This document shows positions 47,243 to 55,328 of a stretch of DNA of 64,000 nucleotides, in pieces. The stretch is from positions 1 through 64,000 of the forward strand of contig CAVOVJ010000012.1 of assembly GCA_963699835.1 (NCBI GenBank), read 5' to 3'. How positions within the stretch are numbered: the stretch's first letter is position 1; each line of letters begins with the position of its first letter. The DNA is from BM003 sp963699835. Lineage in GTDB: Bacteria > Pseudomonadota > Gammaproteobacteria > Steroidobacterales > BM003. Below the pieces are notes generated by a model, which saw only the letters and a program-made list of their open reading frames with translations, was not told the DNA's origin and did not search any database. Position numbers and translations under genes: made by a program.

Positions 47243-47796
47243 ATGAAAATTCGATTGATCTTTATCCTCGCGACCTGTGGATGGCTGGCAGCCGGCTGTC
47301 AGACCGTGCCTGTCGACGAACCAACAACGGGGCGGGTACGGCCACGTCGGGATCGGCCGGCGCTGACGGTGCCCAGACCAGCGGCGTTGGCGATGATGGG
47401 GGTTTCTCGGGTTTGGATCTCGACGGCAGCCAGGCTGGTGGGATCGGGATGCAGGGGGATCCGCTGCTCGAGACGAGGGTGATTCTTTTCGACTACGATA
47501 GCAGCGAGGTTCGCTCGGACTTCAATGATGTTCTGGCCGCACATGCGGCCTATCTTGCGGCCAACCCCGATGTTCTGGTCCGTCTGGAAGGGCATGCCGA
47601 TGAGCGTGGATCGCGTGAATACAACATCGGTCTCGGCGAGAGTCGTGCGCAGGCCGTGCGCCGCATACTGGTGTTGCAGGCCGTCAATTCATCACAGATC
47701 AGGACGGTCAGTTTTGGCGAGGAGCGTCCGGCCATGTTCGGTACCAGTGAAGAAGCATGGGAGCGTAACCGTCGCGTCGAGATTGTCTACCCATGA
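47243..47796 (+). CDS. pal: Peptidoglycan-associated lipoprotein Pal (frameshifted)
   Basis: Joined length about 184 residues. Lipoprotein signal LIFILATCGWLAAGC (lipidated cysteine), then after a one-base shift near 47320-47335 (by a GGGG run) a Gly/Thr-rich linker and the OmpA-like domain: VILFDYDSSEVRSDFND, VRLEGHADERGSREYNIGLG, ARAQAVRRILVL-like helix and VSFGEERPAM with ERNRRVEIVYP. It anchors the outer membrane to peptidoglycan. The shift is in the least conserved part and is probably an error. Confidence 0.93.
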
Positions 47797-48584
47797 GCTG
47801 GCACGATCGCAATCTCTCCGCACTGGCGGCGACCGTAGTGGCCGGCTTCCTGGTATCCGGTTGTACCACGATGGCGAGTACCCAGCCCGATCCGACCGAA
47901 GTGAAGGTGGCGGAGCTGGAGCAACGTGTCAATATGGTCGAACGCAGGGTAGATAACGAATCGCTGATCCAGATGAACAGCGAGATCGCGAGCCTAGAGG
48001 AACAGGTGCGCGGACTGCGTGGAGTCGTCGAGCAACTGCAGTTCGAACTCGACTCTGCGCGGAAGCAGCAACGCGACCTCTATATGGACCTGGACGGCCG
48101 GATCCAGTCGCTCCAGGGTGGTTCCGGGTCTGCGGCGGCTGTGCCGGCTGCCGCTGCTGGTTCGGCGTCCGCGGCGGGCATCGCCGTTGCCGCCACAGCT
48201 TCTGAACAGGATGCGTATCAGGCGGCGTTCGAATTGCTGAAACAGGGTCGATACGACGAGGCGGCCGGCGGGTTTCAGCGCTTTCTCGACGCCTATCCGC
48301 AAAGTAACCTGGCGGACAACGCGCATTACTGGTTTGCCGAGACTTTCTACGTCACACGCAAGTTCGCTGAGGCTCGCGCGGCATTCCAGGTTGTCGTCGA
48401 CAAGTTTCCGATGTCCAGGAAGATGGCCGATGCGCTGCTGAAAATCGGCTTCTGTAATTACGAATTGCAACAATGGCAGGATGCGCGTAGCGCGTTGAAT
48501 CGCGTCGTTGCGGAGTACCCTGACAGTACCGCCGCACGGCTTGCGAATCAGCGGCTGCAACGCATGAACAGCGAGGGTCATTGA
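47793..48584 (+). CDS. cpoB: Cell-division coordinator CpoB (YbgF)
   Basis: 263 residues; the ATG overlaps the pal stop (ATGA). A signal with a lipobox-like cysteine (VVAGFLVSGC) is followed by a coiled coil (VAELEQRVNMVERRVDNESL onward, about residues 35-105), an Ala/Gly-rich linker and three TPR-like repeats (AYQAAFELLKQGRYDEAAGG, NAHYWFAETFYVTRKFAEAR). It coordinates outer-membrane constriction with septal peptidoglycan synthesis. E. coli CpoB is soluble, so the cysteine, if lipidated, would be a difference. Confidence 0.92.
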   Translation: MSWHDRNLSALAATVVAGFLVSGCTTMASTQPDPTEVKVAELEQRVNMVERRVDNESLIQMNSEIASLEEQVRGLRGVVEQLQFELDSARKQQRDLYMDLDGRIQSLQGGSGSAAAVPAAAAGSASAAGIAVAATASEQDAYQAAFELLKQGRYDEAAGGFQRFLDAYPQSNLADNAHYWFAETFYVTRKFAEARAAFQVVVDKFPMSRKMADALLKIGFCNYELQQWQDARSALNRVVAEYPDSTAARLANQRLQRMNSEGH

Positions 48585-48606
48585 TCCGCGCGATCGGCCG
48601 GGCGGC

Positions 48607-49312
48607 GTGAGCGCAGAGTCCGGTGTAGCCACCGCAATGAACGTATCCGGCAAGAGTCAGTTGCCAGCCGACGAACGGCTGAAGATCAGCGAGATTTTCT
48701 ACTCGCTTCAGGGCGAGGCTGCCAGCAGTGGCAAGCCAACCGTTTTCGTGCGGCTGACCGGTTGTCCGTTGCGCTGCACCTACTGCGATACCGAGTACGC
48801 ATTTTTTGGCGGCGAATGGGTGAGTTTCGATGCCATTGTCGAGCGCATCAGGCGGCACGGAATCAACCGGGTTTGCGTCACGGGTGGGGAGCCCTTGGCG
48901 CAAAAGAACTGCATCGGGTTTTTGCACAGGCTGTGCGACGACGGTTTCGATGTCTCGATCGAAACCGCCGGTGCGCATGATGTCTCCGCGGTTGACGCCC
49001 GGGTTGTCCGGGTCGTGGATATAAAGACTCCGGGCTCTGGCGAGCATCACCGCAACCGCGGCGAAATCATTGCGGATCTTTGCGATCGGGATTTGCTCAA
49101 GTTTGTCATCTGCGATCGACGCGACTATGAATGGTCGCGCCAGCAGGTGGTCGACAAACGGCTGGATCAGGTGTGTGAGGTTCTGTTCTCGCCATCCTTC
49201 GGGCAGCAGGACCCAACTTCGCTTGGCGGAGTGGATCCTCGAGGACCGCTTGCCTGTGCGGTTGCAGCTGCAGTTGCACAAACAGCTTTGGGGTGAGGAA
49301 AAAGGCCGGTGA
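48607..49312 (+). CDS. queE: 7-carboxy-7-deazaguanine synthase QueE (frameshifted at C-terminus)
   Basis: About 235 residues. Radical-SAM enzyme converting carboxytetrahydropterin to carboxydeazaguanine for queuosine. The cluster cysteines are C53, C57 and C60 (TGCPLRCTYCDTEYAFF); SLQGEAASSGKPTVFVRL and VTGGEPLAQ are typical. A one-base insertion near 49228 (CTTGGCGG for CTTGCGG) hides the conserved ending, which reads LAEWILEDRLPVRLQLQLHK then QLWGEEKGR in the next frame and ends at 49312, overlapping queC. The start may be the GTG at 48607 or the ATG at 48637. Confidence 0.9.
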
Positions 49313-49992
49313 GCGATTTGCGTAATCCCGGGGCCGTGGTGCTGTTGTCGGGCGGGCTTGATTCGGCGACGCTCCTGGCGCTCGCCATGGAGCGCGGGTA
49401 CGAATGCCACGCGCTGAGTTGCTTCTACGGTCAGAGGCATCAATCGGAGTTGCGTGCGGCGGCGCGGGTGGCGCGGGCGCTTGGCGCAAGCGCGCACAAG
49501 GTAATGGGTATCGATCTGGCGGGGATGGGGGGGTCAGCGCTGACCGATCCGGCGATTGCAGTGCCGGAGACGCCTGGCAGCGGGATCCCCGTTACCTATG
49601 TTCCGGCGCGTAATACGATCTTTCTTGCTCTTGCGCTGGGCTGGGCCGAAGTTCTCGGCGCCACCGATATTTTTATCGGTGTCAACGCGGTCGATTACTC
49701 CGGTTACCCGGACTGCCGGCCGGCGTTTATCGCAGCTTTTCAGAAATTGGCGGCGGTGGCCACCCGGGCGGGTCTCGCAGGGGATGGGGCGACGATTCAT
49801 GCTCCACTGATCGAGCTCAGCAAGGAGGAGATTATCGGACTGGGGCGCAGCCTCGGGGTCGACTATGCGCTGACCGTTTCCTGCTATAACGCCGACGAGG
49901 AAGGTCGCGCATGTGGTAAATGCGACTCCTGCAGAATTCGGCGTGAGGGTTTTGCGGCAGCCCGAATCGCGGACCCGACCCGATACCGCTAG
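49309..49992 (+). CDS. queC: 7-cyano-7-deazaguanine synthase QueC
   Basis: 227 residues from GTG 49309. ATP-dependent synthase that converts carboxydeazaguanine to preQ0. PP-loop SGGLDSAT (14-21), FYGQRHQSEL, VPARNTIFLALALGWAEVLG, GVNAVDYSGYPDCRPAF and the zinc-binding cysteines in SCYNADEEGRACGKCDSC are complete. Coupled to queE by a four-base overlap. Confidence 0.95.
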   Translation: MSDLRNPGAVVLLSGGLDSATLLALAMERGYECHALSCFYGQRHQSELRAAARVARALGASAHKVMGIDLAGMGGSALTDPAIAVPETPGSGIPVTYVPARNTIFLALALGWAEVLGATDIFIGVNAVDYSGYPDCRPAFIAAFQKLAAVATRAGLAGDGATIHAPLIELSKEEIIGLGRSLGVDYALTVSCYNADEEGRACGKCDSCRIRREGFAAARIADPTRYR

Positions 49993-49993
49993 C

Positions 49994-51055
49994 TCAGGAA
50001 AGCAGCCCGTCGTGCTGGTCTTGCGACCAGATCCGCCAGGTAACCGCGGCGAGTAACGCGCCGACCGGCCCCAGAAGAATGCCAAAGTGGAGCAGCCCCT
50101 GGATCAGATCGCGCCGATCAAACAGCAAAAAAATCACTGCTACGAGCAGTAATTGCAGCGCCCAGCCGGCCGCGGCGCTGCGCAGGGTTTCGCGACTCGG
50201 CCCTGCCAGCGTGCTGATAATCGCGCCGATCAGACCCCAGCATAATGCAATCACCAGCGCTGCCACGCTGGTCGCGAGCGGCTCATAAGGCGGAAATTCA
50301 CGTATTGCCGCATAGGCATAGGTCGTTGCATGGGTCGCGACGAATCCGGCCGCCGCCGCGGCTGTCGCAACCTTAATCGCAACAGGCAGCAGATGGCGCA
50401 CCGGTGCCGCCCAGTCATCCGCGTCATCGTTTTCGTCTGCTTCCGCCGCAGACTCATCCGCACCAGGTTCGGGCTCCGAATCCTCCTCGATCAAAATCGC
50501 CCGAGCGGATGTCTCCGGATCGACACTGCCCTGCGCCAGCAAGGCGTCGCGGCGCTCGTCGAGTTCTCGGGCAAGCCGCGCGCGATTGATTTCATTCAGT
50601 TGCGCTTCGATCCCGCGGACCAGTTGCTCCGTGTCGGGTCCGAAACCGACGTGGCTGATGCGGGCTCCATGGCGCCGTGCGAGCGCGCCCAGATCCTTGG
50701 GTAGTTCGTCTTCGCGCGGCGCATTTGCCCCTTCCACGAAAACCGGAATGATAGGTATATTGCGCTTCAGTGCCGCGAGTATTTCCAGTCTCACATAGTC
50801 TTTCGGGTCGTCGAGTCGGCGCTGGCCCTTGGCGTCTTTTGCCGTTAGCCAGTCCGGACCGATCACGACCAGCATCAGGTCGCAGGCACTGACGGATTCC
50901 TCGATTTTCTCGACAAAATCGGTACCGAGCGGAATCGCATCGATATCGAAAAAGATGTCTTTCTCATTGAATTTATCGCACAGCCGGTCATGGATGCGAC
51001 CGGTTGCATGCGAGGCGTCCGCGCGTCGGTAGCTCAGAAAAATGCGCCCACTCAT
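49994..51055 (-). CDS. TIR-domain protein with four C-terminal transmembrane segments
   Basis: 353 residues from the ATG at 51055 (a GTG at 51067 is possible). Residues 1-145 are a TIR domain: RIFLSYRRADASHATGRIHD, FFDIDAIPLGTDFVEKIEES, LMLVVIGPDWL and DYVRLEILAALKRNIPIIPV. E91 in YVRLEI is at the position of the catalytic glutamate of NAD-cleaving TIR domains. An acidic linker (about 185-215, Glu/Asp/Ala-rich) leads to four hydrophobic spans (about 225-255, 262-290, 297-318, 325-350). Stand-alone, with no recognised defence partner beside it. A signalling, stress or NADase role is inferred. Confidence 0.85.
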   Translation of the reverse strand: MSGRIFLSYRRADASHATGRIHDRLCDKFNEKDIFFDIDAIPLGTDFVEKIEESVSACDLMLVVIGPDWLTAKDAKGQRRLDDPKDYVRLEILAALKRNIPIIPVFVEGANAPREDELPKDLGALARRHGARISHVGFGPDTEQLVRGIEAQLNEINRARLARELDERRDALLAQGSVDPETSARAILIEEDSEPEPGADESAAEADENDDADDWAAPVRHLLPVAIKVATAAAAAGFVATHATTYAYAAIREFPPYEPLATSVAALVIALCWGLIGAIISTLAGPSRETLRSAAAGWALQLLLVAVIFLLFDRRDLIQGLLHFGILLGPVGALLAAVTWRIWSQDQHDGLLS

Positions 51056-51513
51056 CGTTGCGCCCACCGCTGCTGATTTCGCCGGCTAGTGGCCGCGCGA
51101 CGGCCATCCAGTTCTGTCCCGTGGTCCCGATCACGCATGGAATTCCGATTTCCCGTGCGGCCTGCATCTATTTGCGGGTTTAAAAATAAGCCCCAGGTCT
51201 ATGTTTCGTAAAGCCCCGCGAACTGATTTCGGCGGAATGAACAGTACCCGGATACACTTTCTGATGTCTCAGGAATGAGTTTGCCTGGATTGCGAAAGGC
51301 GCCAAGCGACTGAATTTTTGGGTGAGTAGCGCTGGTGAGAATCGGTGCCGGCGACAGCGCGCCAGAGCTCAATCGCCACTATCGCGGCAGCGCGCCTACT
51401 CAGGCATAGCGCAATGCCGGACAATTCCGTAAAATGCCGCCCTCTTCCCTGAGAGAGGTGCCGGAATCGCGTTGTGACGCGCCGTATTCGGGTGCGAAGG
51501 GGACTTCCCCGGG
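51056..51513. other. Intergenic region upstream of tRNA-Lys
   Basis: About 460 bases without a recognisable gene. A TAAAAT box at 51430-51435 could belong to a promoter, but it is about 80 bases before the tRNA and lacks a clear -35. Nothing else is seen. Confidence 0.4.
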
Positions 51514-51589
51514 GGGCCGTTAGCTCAGTTGGTAGAGCAGCTGGCTTTTAACCAGTTGGTCGTAGGTTCGAATCCTACACGGCCCACCA
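51514..51589 (+). tRNA. tRNA-Lys (anticodon TTT)
   Basis: 76 bases including CCA. The acceptor stem GGGCCGT pairs fully with ACGGCCC. The anticodon arm is CTGGC/TTTTAAC-type with TTT at 34-36 and the T-arm is GTAGGTTCGAATCCTAC. It is followed by an AT-rich stretch (51590-51625). Confidence 0.95.
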
Positions 51590-52044
51590 TTTCTTAAATA
51601 AAAACAATAAATAAAAATGGTTTATTGAAGCTTATTCTCGATTATACCGATCCGGATATCAAGGACCGTAAACGTAGCCAATGACGCGTTCGCCCGAGTG
51701 GCGCGCTCTACTCGAAAATGAACCTGGTCGGATTTTCCGGGCTGGTCCATGTCGGCACATCCCGGCGCAGGCCTCAGCGCGCCGGTGTTGGTCAACGAGG
51801 GGATGGCGACGGCGTAATTTTTGATACTCCGCCGTTTCGGTTCGCGATCAGATACTAAGATCGCGTAGACGCCAAGGCACTGCGTTGTTGCAGCTATCCG
51901 CCGGTTTGAGGTATCCGGGCCGGGCGGGCAGTTCAAGGTGAAGTCGCAAGCGTTACTCCACAAAGTCGGCTGGCGATCGACGCTTGCGGGGATCCCCGCA
52001 ACCCACCGGCAATTGCGCAATCAGGCGCGGAACCGGCGGTGCAT
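51590..52044. other. Intergenic region after tRNA-Lys with an unrecognised frame
   Basis: About 455 bases. It starts with an unusually AT-rich tract (51590-51630) compared with the rest of the window. A leftward 132-codon frame (51622-52020) has a plausible C-terminal half (SDQVHFRVERATRANASLAT) but no family match and no good ribosome-binding site. It may be a remnant of DNA inserted at the tRNA. Confidence 0.3.
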
Positions 52045-52560
52045 TCAATGCTCGAGTGATATCGCGAAAAGCATGGGCCGTTCGTCTTCGAAATCCACGT
52101 CGGAGCAAAATTTCTTACCCAACTTTGTCGCGACGTTGACCGACGCGTCATTGCCGTCGAGGATCAGCGCGGCGATTTTGTCGAGCCCGAGCGCTTCGCC
52201 CGCATGGGCGAGGTTCGCGGCACCGGCCTCGGTCGCATATCCCTTGCCCCAATGCCGCTCCTTGTAGCGGTAGCCGAGTTCGTCCATGCCAATTTGGGGC
52301 AGGTGCTTAATACCGCTGAATCCGATCACTTCGCCGGTGCTTTTCTATACCACTGCGAGGCGGCCATAGCCGTAATTTTCATAATCGGCGAACGTTGCTT
52401 CGCGCATGCAGCGACGCGCCTCTTTGAGATCGTGAAAGGGTTGCGGTTGCGCAAAACGGATGACATCCGGGTCGCTACCGAGTTCGTAAAAGTCCGCGCT
52501 ATCGTTGGGAGTGAAGCGGTGCAACAGAAGACGTTCGGTTTCAATCCCTGTCGCCGTCAT
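52045..52560 (-). pseudogene. RimJ/RimL-like GNAT acetyltransferase interrupted by an amber codon
   Basis: From the ATG at 52560 the frame reads TATGIETERLLLHRFTPND, GSDPDVIRFAQPQPFHD and YGYGRLAVV, then TAG at 52345-52347. It continues in the same frame with KSTGEVIGFSGIKHLPQIG, LGYRYKERHWGKGYATEA and ASVNVATKLGKKF. Joined, it is a normal 171-residue GNAT of the kind that acetylates protein N-termini or small amines. The break is a substitution to a stop codon and not an indel. It is either a young pseudogene or a base error. Confidence 0.8.
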
Positions 52561-52680
52561 TTCTCTCGCCGGTGATTGCAAAGCGGTGTGGCCAAGGTCC
52601 GTTTCCGTGTGTCCAGCACCCAACCAGGCCGCGGCCAGGCACTGCTGAGGACAAGGCCCGGCATGCTCGCGGTGCGCTGG

Positions 52681-53841
52681 TCAGCCACAAAATTCCTCGT
52701 AATCCATGTAGCCGGGAAATTCGCCATGCCCCGAGCAATACCGGCAGCTCGGGTCGGGCCGGATACGATGGGTCGTAAACCGTGTCTGGAGCGCGTCGTA
52801 GTGGAGCAGCCGTGATGTCAGCGGGTCGCCGAGCCCAAGCAACAACTTCAGCGTTTCCGTTGCCTGCAGCAGGCCGATGACCCCGGGTAGGACTCCCAGC
52901 ACGCCAGCTTCGCCACAACTCGGGGCGAGTTCCGGCGGAGGCGGTTGCGGATAGAGGCAGCGATAGCAGGGAGTGGGTGCGCCCGGTTGCGCAGGCCAGA
53001 ACACTGATGCCTGGCCTTCGAAGCGGAATACGGATCCATAAACGTTCGGCAGCCCGAGTCGGACGCAAGCGTCGTTGATCAGATAGCGGGTAGGGAAATT
53101 GTCGCTCCCATCCACAATGACATCGTGACCCGCAAAGAGGTCCTCGACATTTTCGCTGACGAGTTTCTTGCCAACGGCATTGACCCGGACATCAGGATTG
53201 AGCGCCCTGAGACGTGCCCTTGCTGCTTCCGTTTTGGGTATCCCGGTGTTTGAGTCCGAATAAAGGACCTGGCGTTGCAGATTGCTGCGATCAACCACGT
53301 CGTGGTCGACCAGCGTCAGTGTGCCGACCCCGGCCGCAGCCAGGTACAGCGCGACCGGCGATCCCAATCCGCCGGCGCCGGCAATCAGGACGCGGCTGCG
53401 CAACAACGTGTTTTGCCCATCCAGTCCGATCTCCGGCAATAACAGGTGGCGTGCGTAACGCTGACGCTCATTCGCGCCCAAGCTGACCGGGACATCGATG
53501 GGAAGTTGTTCGGATTTCCAGCGCAGGAATCCGCCCGCAACAGAACGAACGTCGCGGTATCCGACATTCAGCAGGTTGTCCGCTGCCAGCAGAGAGCGCA
53601 CTCCGCTGTTACACAGCAGGAGAACGGTTGCATCGAGATCGGGCGCATGATCCTCGATATGGAGTTCGAGCCGATCGCGGTTCAGCAGTGCGGCCCCCGC
53701 AGGTATGCCCATGGCGGTTTCTTCCGCTGTGCGGATGTCGATCAGTACGGCGCCGCTGCTGTGCAAAGCCTTTGCTGCGGACGGAGAGACTTCGACAATC
53801 TTCTCTCTGAGGCGCGCCAGCGTGGTGTCCTTAAGGCTCAT
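52681..53841 (-). CDS. moeB: Sulfur-carrier adenylyltransferase/sulfurtransferase: rhodanese + MoeB/ThiF
   Basis: 386 residues. Residues 1-115 are a rhodanese domain with active C77 (LLLCNSGVRSLLAADNL). Residues 123-386 are an E1-like MoeB/ThiF domain: RYARHLLLPEIGLDGQ, the ATP site GAGGLGSPVALYLAAAG (155-171), SNLQRQVLY, DGSDNFPTRYLIND and zinc cysteines in CYRC and CRYC. It adenylates the C-terminal glycine of a small sulfur carrier and loads sulfur. The rhodanese is N-terminal, the reverse of MoeZ/Uba4. The start overlaps the stop of the adjacent moaD-like carrier gene. Confidence 0.92.
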   Translation of the reverse strand: MSLKDTTLARLREKIVEVSPSAAKALHSSGAVLIDIRTAEETAMGIPAGAALLNRDRLELHIEDHAPDLDATVLLLCNSGVRSLLAADNLLNVGYRDVRSVAGGFLRWKSEQLPIDVPVSLGANERQRYARHLLLPEIGLDGQNTLLRSRVLIAGAGGLGSPVALYLAAAGVGTLTLVDHDVVDRSNLQRQVLYSDSNTGIPKTEAARARLRALNPDVRVNAVGKKLVSENVEDLFAGHDVIVDGSDNFPTRYLINDACVRLGLPNVYGSVFRFEGQASVFWPAQPGAPTPCYRCLYPQPPPPELAPSCGEAGVLGVLPGVIGLLQATETLKLLLGLGDPLTSRLLHYDALQTRFTTHRIRPDPSCRYCSGHGEFPGYMDYEEFCG

Positions 53842-54122
53842 GACCGGCCTCCCGCCACGGCTGGAATAATCGTTATGATATCCCCGTCAGCGAGCGCGGT
53901 TGCCAGCCCTTCGGCATCGCGGATATTTGTTTCGCCGACGAACATGTTCACATAGGTCCGGATCGCGCCGTTGTGATCGACAATGCGTTGGCCCAGGAGC
54001 GGAAACCTTTGCGATAGCAGCTCGATTACTGCTCCGACACTTGCGGCCTGCAAATCGAGTTCGGGCAGTCCGTCGGCAAACTCGCGCAGCGCCGCTGGAA
54101 TTCGAAGAGTGACAGTTGTCAT
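53838..54122 (-). CDS. MoaD/ThiS-family sulfur carrier with C-terminal GG-RS
   Basis: 94 residues from the ATG at 54122, which overlaps the JAMM-gene stop. A beta-grasp ubiquitin-like fold (TVTLRIPAALREFADGLPEL, GAVIELLSQRFPLLGQRI, AIRTYVNMFVGETNIRD, GDIITIIPAVAGGRS). The diglycine is residues 91-92, followed by R93-S94, so it is not C-terminal until two residues are removed. The JAMM protease next door is a natural candidate. It is closer to CysO- and QbsE-like carriers than to classical MoaD, which ends in GG. The acceptor pathway is unknown. Confidence 0.85.
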   Translation of the reverse strand: MTTVTLRIPAALREFADGLPELDLQAASVGAVIELLSQRFPLLGQRIVDHNGAIRTYVNMFVGETNIRDAEGLATALADGDIITIIPAVAGGRS

Positions 54123-54556
54123 TGGCTCAGGTTGTCCTCGATCATTTTGCCATCCACGAAACGCCAGGCGGCAAAGTCCAACATACCGTCGCTGCCGGGC
54201 CCGGCGATCAGATAGCACCAGTCAGGCCAGGCGAGCTCACGATCGGTTGCGGAGGGCAGTATCGGGCCATGTGGATGCGAATGCCAGACACCGATGACCT
54301 CCTCGTTACGCGTTCGCGCTTCGTTTTCGACGCGAAGAAAATCGAGCGGGTCGATCTCATAATAACTGCGCGGATCGTCGCGAGTGCAATTTTCAAGGGT
54401 GAGTACGGCGTTGACCGTGGCGCGCCCCGGGTGGCGCATGCCGAGCAGCAGGCCGCACGCTTCGTTTGGCTGCATTGCGGATACCGTTGACCCGATTGAG
54501 CGGCGCAGTGAGTCACGAAGGGTAATGGTTATCGATTCGAATCGGGTCGCTGTCAT
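54119..54556 (-). CDS. JAMM/M67 metallopeptidase (Mec/QbsD-like)
   Basis: 145 residues. Zinc JAMM motif complete: E32 (NEACGLLLG), H92 and H94 (GVWHSHPHGPILPSATDREL), S102 and D105. Bacterial JAMM proteins of this size either release cysteine from a CysO-type carrier (Mec) or trim a carrier C-terminus to expose GG (QbsD). It lies directly upstream of the GG-RS carrier gene with overlapping stop and start, so the carrier is the expected substrate. Confidence 0.9.
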   Translation of the reverse strand: MTATRFESITITLRDSLRRSIGSTVSAMQPNEACGLLLGMRHPGRATVNAVLTLENCTRDDPRSYYEIDPLDFLRVENEARTRNEEVIGVWHSHPHGPILPSATDRELAWPDWCYLIAGPGSDGMLDFAAWRFVDGKMIEDNLSQ

Positions 54557-54575
54557 CCGTATGTGCCGATGAAGG

Positions 54576-55328
54576 TCAACGGGTTACCACCGCAACGAGG
54601 GCAGACTCCCTGCGTCGCATGCTGGCAAGCACGACGCGATCGAAGCGCGTGGTCTGGTCGAGCGCAATTTCGGCAGCCTGTCGCGCCAGTTTCTCTATGG
54701 TTGCGTCGTCGACCATATTGATCAGCGGCACTACGGTCATCTCTCCGCAACCCTTTAACAGGCCGTCCGGGCTCGACAGCAGGCGCGCGACATGAACCGG
54801 GGCGATACGCTCGCCGGTCTCGAGACCGGTGATCCTGGCAGCCTGTTCAGTGCGGTGCACGATCGATTCGTCAAAGCCGCGTCCGATCGCGGCCGCTGAA
54901 ACCACGGTCACAAGTGTGGTAGCGGAGGGCGGCAGGACCGGTTCGTGCTCGGCGGGCGCTTTTAGCAGGCGCATCCTGGCACCATCGGCCTTGACCAGGG
55001 TCAGGTCGAAGTCACCGAGACTGTGTATTTGCTCGATCATCCCGACTGGCACACCCGCATGGCGTCCCGGGCGGGTGCTCGGGGTCGCATAGCCGATTTT
55101 TTTCGCGTCACAGCCCGCGATCGCTGCGGTAAGCGCGGACGTCTCCGCAATGATCTCGTGCAGGCCGAGTGTGGCCGGGAAATACGTCGTGTGCGCACTC
55201 GCCGTCAGCGCGACCCGTCCCGGGTGTCGTTGCAGAAGACGGTAGAGCGTGCTCTTTTTGCCGCCCGCGCCGACTGCGCAGACGATGCCGCGGCGCGCCT
55301 CCAGCGCGTCGAGGAGATCGGGTTTCAA
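54576..55328 (-). CDS. yqeC: YqeC-like selenium-dependent hydroxylase accessory protein
   Basis: 250 residues. P-loop-like start GIVCAVGAGGKKSTLYRLLQ, then VALTASAHTTYFPATLG, FDLTLVKADGARMRLLKAPA, EHEPVLPPSATTLVTVVSA and INMVDDATIEKLARQAAEIA. These match the YqeC family found with molybdenum hydroxylases. Its exact role is not established; it is thought to help mature the molybdenum site. Its stop lies 19 bases before the JAMM start, and its start overlaps the BNR gene stop. Confidence 0.85.
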   Translation of the reverse strand: MKPDLLDALEARRGIVCAVGAGGKKSTLYRLLQRHPGRVALTASAHTTYFPATLGLHEIIAETSALTAAIAGCDAKKIGYATPSTRPGRHAGVPVGMIEQIHSLGDFDLTLVKADGARMRLLKAPAEHEPVLPPSATTLVTVVSAAAIGRGFDESIVHRTEQAARITGLETGERIAPVHVARLLSSPDGLLKGCGEMTVVPLINMVDDATIEKLARQAAEIALDQTTRFDRVVLASMRRRESALVAVVTR

